Shown here: piece by piece, positions 4,823 to 6,340 of the stretch
Layout of the letters: each line of letters begins with the position of its first letter
How positions within the stretch are numbered: position 1 is the stretch's first letter
From: DATDRQ01 sp035291645
Lineage (GTDB): Bacteria > Chloroflexota > Anaerolineae > Anaerolineales > UBA4823
DNA length: 6,340 bases
Direction: 5' to 3'
NCBI GenBank assembly: GCA_035291645.1
Contig: DATDRQ010000324.1
Coordinates: 1 to 6,340, forward strand
Made by a program: the position numbers and the translations under genes
Notes under the pieces: generated by a model
What the model was told of the DNA's origin: nothing
The model's database searches: none
What the model saw: only the letters and a program-made list of their open reading frames with translations

Positions 4823-5889
4823 CCATCCAGCTAAACGAACGGATTTGTGTGGTGCCCGAGCTTTCTGGGGTGGGAGGGATGGTCTCCTTTCGGGAGAAGC
4901 TGGTGGTTGGTCTGAACGCCCGCGGGATCGAAGTATGCCAGGGCCTTGCCGATCGACCATACGGGGCTGTACTTGTGGTTGGGGGCTCGCGCCGGCTGGG
5001 AAAACTGTGGCGAGCCAGGCGTGAGGGGGTCAGGATTGTCCAGCGGTTGGATGGGATGAACTGGCTGCACCACCGCTTACGAACTGGCGCCCGCCATTAC
5101 CTGCGGGCTGAATATGGCAACCTCCTGCTGGGTTTGATCCGGGCTCGCCTGGCAGATCGGATCGTCTATCAGAGCCAGTTTGCCTGCCGCTGGTGGGAGC
5201 AGGCTCACGGGGCTGTCCGCAAACCGTACCGGGTAATCTATAATGGGGTGGATTTAGCGATCTATACTCCTGAGGGCCCTCAAACACCACCGCCTGATCG
5301 GGTGCGTTTGTTATTAGTCGAAGGAAGCCTGATGGGTGGGTATGAATTAGGCCTGGAACATGCCATGCGCCTGGCAGCAGGCCTGGCAAGCAGTGCCAGG
5401 GTTTCGCATAGCCACAGTAGGCTGGTTGAATTAATGATCGTTGGACGCGTCCGAAAAGATATTCGCCAGTGTTGGGATACCTGGGCAATCGAGAATGGTT
5501 ACCGTACGATGCGAATCACGTGGGCTGGTTCAATTCCTCACCAGAATATCCCCGAGATCGACCGGTCGGCGCACCTGCTGTTCTCTGCCGACTTGAACGC
5601 GGCCTGCCCGAATTCCGTGATCGAAGCGCTCGCCTGCGGCACGCCGGTCGTATCCTTCGATACCGGCGCCCTGCCCGAGCTGGTGCCACCCAAAGCCGGC
5701 AGGATTGCTCTTTACGGAGGAGATCCGTGGAAACTGGACTCGCCGGACATAGATGCCCTTGTACAGGCTGGAGAAGAAGTCCTGTGGGGAGGGGAGCAGC
5801 TGCGCTCTGGGGCGCGCGCCCAGGCAGAAGCGTATTTTGACCTTGAAGACATGGTAGATGATTACCAACAAGTGTTATTAGGTGATTAA
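4819..5889 (+). CDS. GT4-family (group 1) glycosyltransferase
   Basis: 356 residues from the ATG at 4819, which overlaps the previous stop codon as ATGA, a sign of translational coupling. An upstream in-frame ATG at 4753 lies deep inside the acyltransferase gene and is rejected. The fold is GT-B. The N-terminal half has PELSGVGGMVSF (13-24), the Gly-rich acceptor-side loop, and RLDGMNW (76-82). The C-terminal half has VIYNGVDL (139-146), then IVGR, TWAGSIPHQNIPEID and the nucleotide-sugar segment ACPNSVIEALACGTPVVSFD (262-281). Glu269 fits the second Glu of the EX7E motif; the first Glu position (261) is Ala. The enzyme would transfer a sugar from a nucleotide-sugar to a growing glycan in the cytoplasm; donor and acceptor are unknown. 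An N-terminal signal or membrane helix is absent. The next gene starts eight bases after its stop. Confidence 0.9.
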   Translation: MTIQLNERICVVPELSGVGGMVSFREKLVVGLNARGIEVCQGLADRPYGAVLVVGGSRRLGKLWRARREGVRIVQRLDGMNWLHHRLRTGARHYLRAEYGNLLLGLIRARLADRIVYQSQFACRWWEQAHGAVRKPYRVIYNGVDLAIYTPEGPQTPPPDRVRLLLVEGSLMGGYELGLEHAMRLAAGLASSARVSHSHSRLVELMIVGRVRKDIRQCWDTWAIENGYRTMRITWAGSIPHQNIPEIDRSAHLLFSADLNAACPNSVIEALACGTPVVSFDTGALPELVPPKAGRIALYGGDPWKLDSPDIDALVQAGEEVLWGGEQLRSGARAQAEAYFDLEDMVDDYQQVLLGD

Positions 5890-5897
5890 CTACCTCG

Positions 5898-6340
5898 ATG
5901 AGTAACTCCAACCTGGCCTTAAAATTAGCCGCCTGGACCGCGCGCATCCTGCCGCGGCCGGTGATACGAGCCTTATACCGCTCGCCTGCCCTGGCTGGTA
6001 CCCTCCGATCTACGTTAAACCGGGCGGCGCCCCAGGGATTGACCGATACACGCGTGGCTGCTGGCGGACTCTCAGGGATGATCCTTTCCCTAGATCTTCA
6101 GAGTGAGAAGGATTACTGGTTGGGCACGTATGAGCCTGAAATACAGCAGGCGATCCAGGAATGGGTCAAACCAGGCATGGTCGCCTACGATGTCGGCGCG
6201 AACATCGGATATACCACCCTGCTTCTGGCCAATGCAGTCGGGGAGGATGGGCGGGTGATCGCTTTCGAAGCGCATCCTGCGAACGTCGCAAGGTTGGCAC
6301 GGAACCTGGCTCTGAATGCGCTGGCTGGACGTGTGATGGT
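5898..6340 (+). CDS. FkbM-family methyltransferase, 5' part
   Basis: The frame runs open from ATG 5898 to the window edge, giving 147 complete codons. Residues 97-110 (YDVGANIGYTTLLL) are the S-adenosylmethionine-binding motif I, and AFEAHPANVARLARNLALN (122-140) gives the acidic residue Glu124 and following helix typical of FkbM-type O-methyltransferases. About 95 residues precede motif I, with a hydrophobic/basic stretch near 8-30 and EKDYWLGTYEPEI (70-82), a common pre-motif segment. The start is the first ATG after an in-frame TGA at 5883-5885. AGGTGA at 5880-5885 is a poor, distant ribosome binding site, so coupling to the upstream glycosyltransferase is likely. In glycan clusters such enzymes methylate sugar hydroxyls; the substrate here is inferred. 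The family is usually about 230-300 residues, so roughly half is missing beyond the edge. Confidence 0.92.
   Translation, partial: MSNSNLALKLAAWTARILPRPVIRALYRSPALAGTLRSTLNRAAPQGLTDTRVAAGGLSGMILSLDLQSEKDYWLGTYEPEIQQAIQEWVKPGMVAYDVGANIGYTTLLLANAVGEDGRVIAFEAHPANVARLARNLALNALAGRVM

Overview
The window most likely comes from a member of the Chloroflexota, probably Anaerolineae. This is inferred from the mix of content: a secreted lamin-tail-domain protein with long Thr-Pro-Arg linkers, a very small Flp-type pilin, and a LexA whose operator is of the Gram-positive type (GAAC-N4-GTTC). No rRNA or other taxonomic marker is present, so this is a judgement and not a demonstration.

Layout from left to right. 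A leftward gene for a PglC-like phosphoglycosyl transferase (28-708) lies behind a strong stem-loop terminator (768-797). That terminator closes a leftward gene for a tiny Flp-family pilin (827-973). A 255-base AT-rich divergent region follows. It holds a plausible sigma-70 promoter and a small repeat structure in the leader of the next gene, a 712-residue exported protein with three lamin-tail domains (1229-3367). Two hairpins (3374-3438) separate it from the convergent lexA gene (3480-4202). lexA has a near-ideal promoter with the SOS box lying inside the -35/-10 spacer. Divergent from lexA is a tightly packed rightward operon: a CysE-like hexapeptide acyltransferase (4334-4822), a GT4-type glycosyltransferase overlapping it by four bases (4819-5889), and the 5' part of an FkbM-family methyltransferase (5898 to the window end).

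The window reads as the edge of a cell-surface polysaccharide or glycan locus. It has an initiating phosphoglycosyl transferase, an extending glycosyltransferase, and acyl- and methyl-decorating enzymes, with surface components (pilin, lamin-tail protein) and the SOS repressor set among them. The initiating transferase is on the opposite strand and about 3.6 kb from the other glycan genes, so joint action is inferred from function and proximity only. The best-supported regulatory observation is the autoregulated lexA promoter. I did not find a convincing wholly new system; the most open questions are the possible cross-talk between the SOS box and the divergent glycan operon, and the role of the lamin-tail protein. 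No tRNA, rRNA, CRISPR array, insertion sequence or prophage sign was seen.
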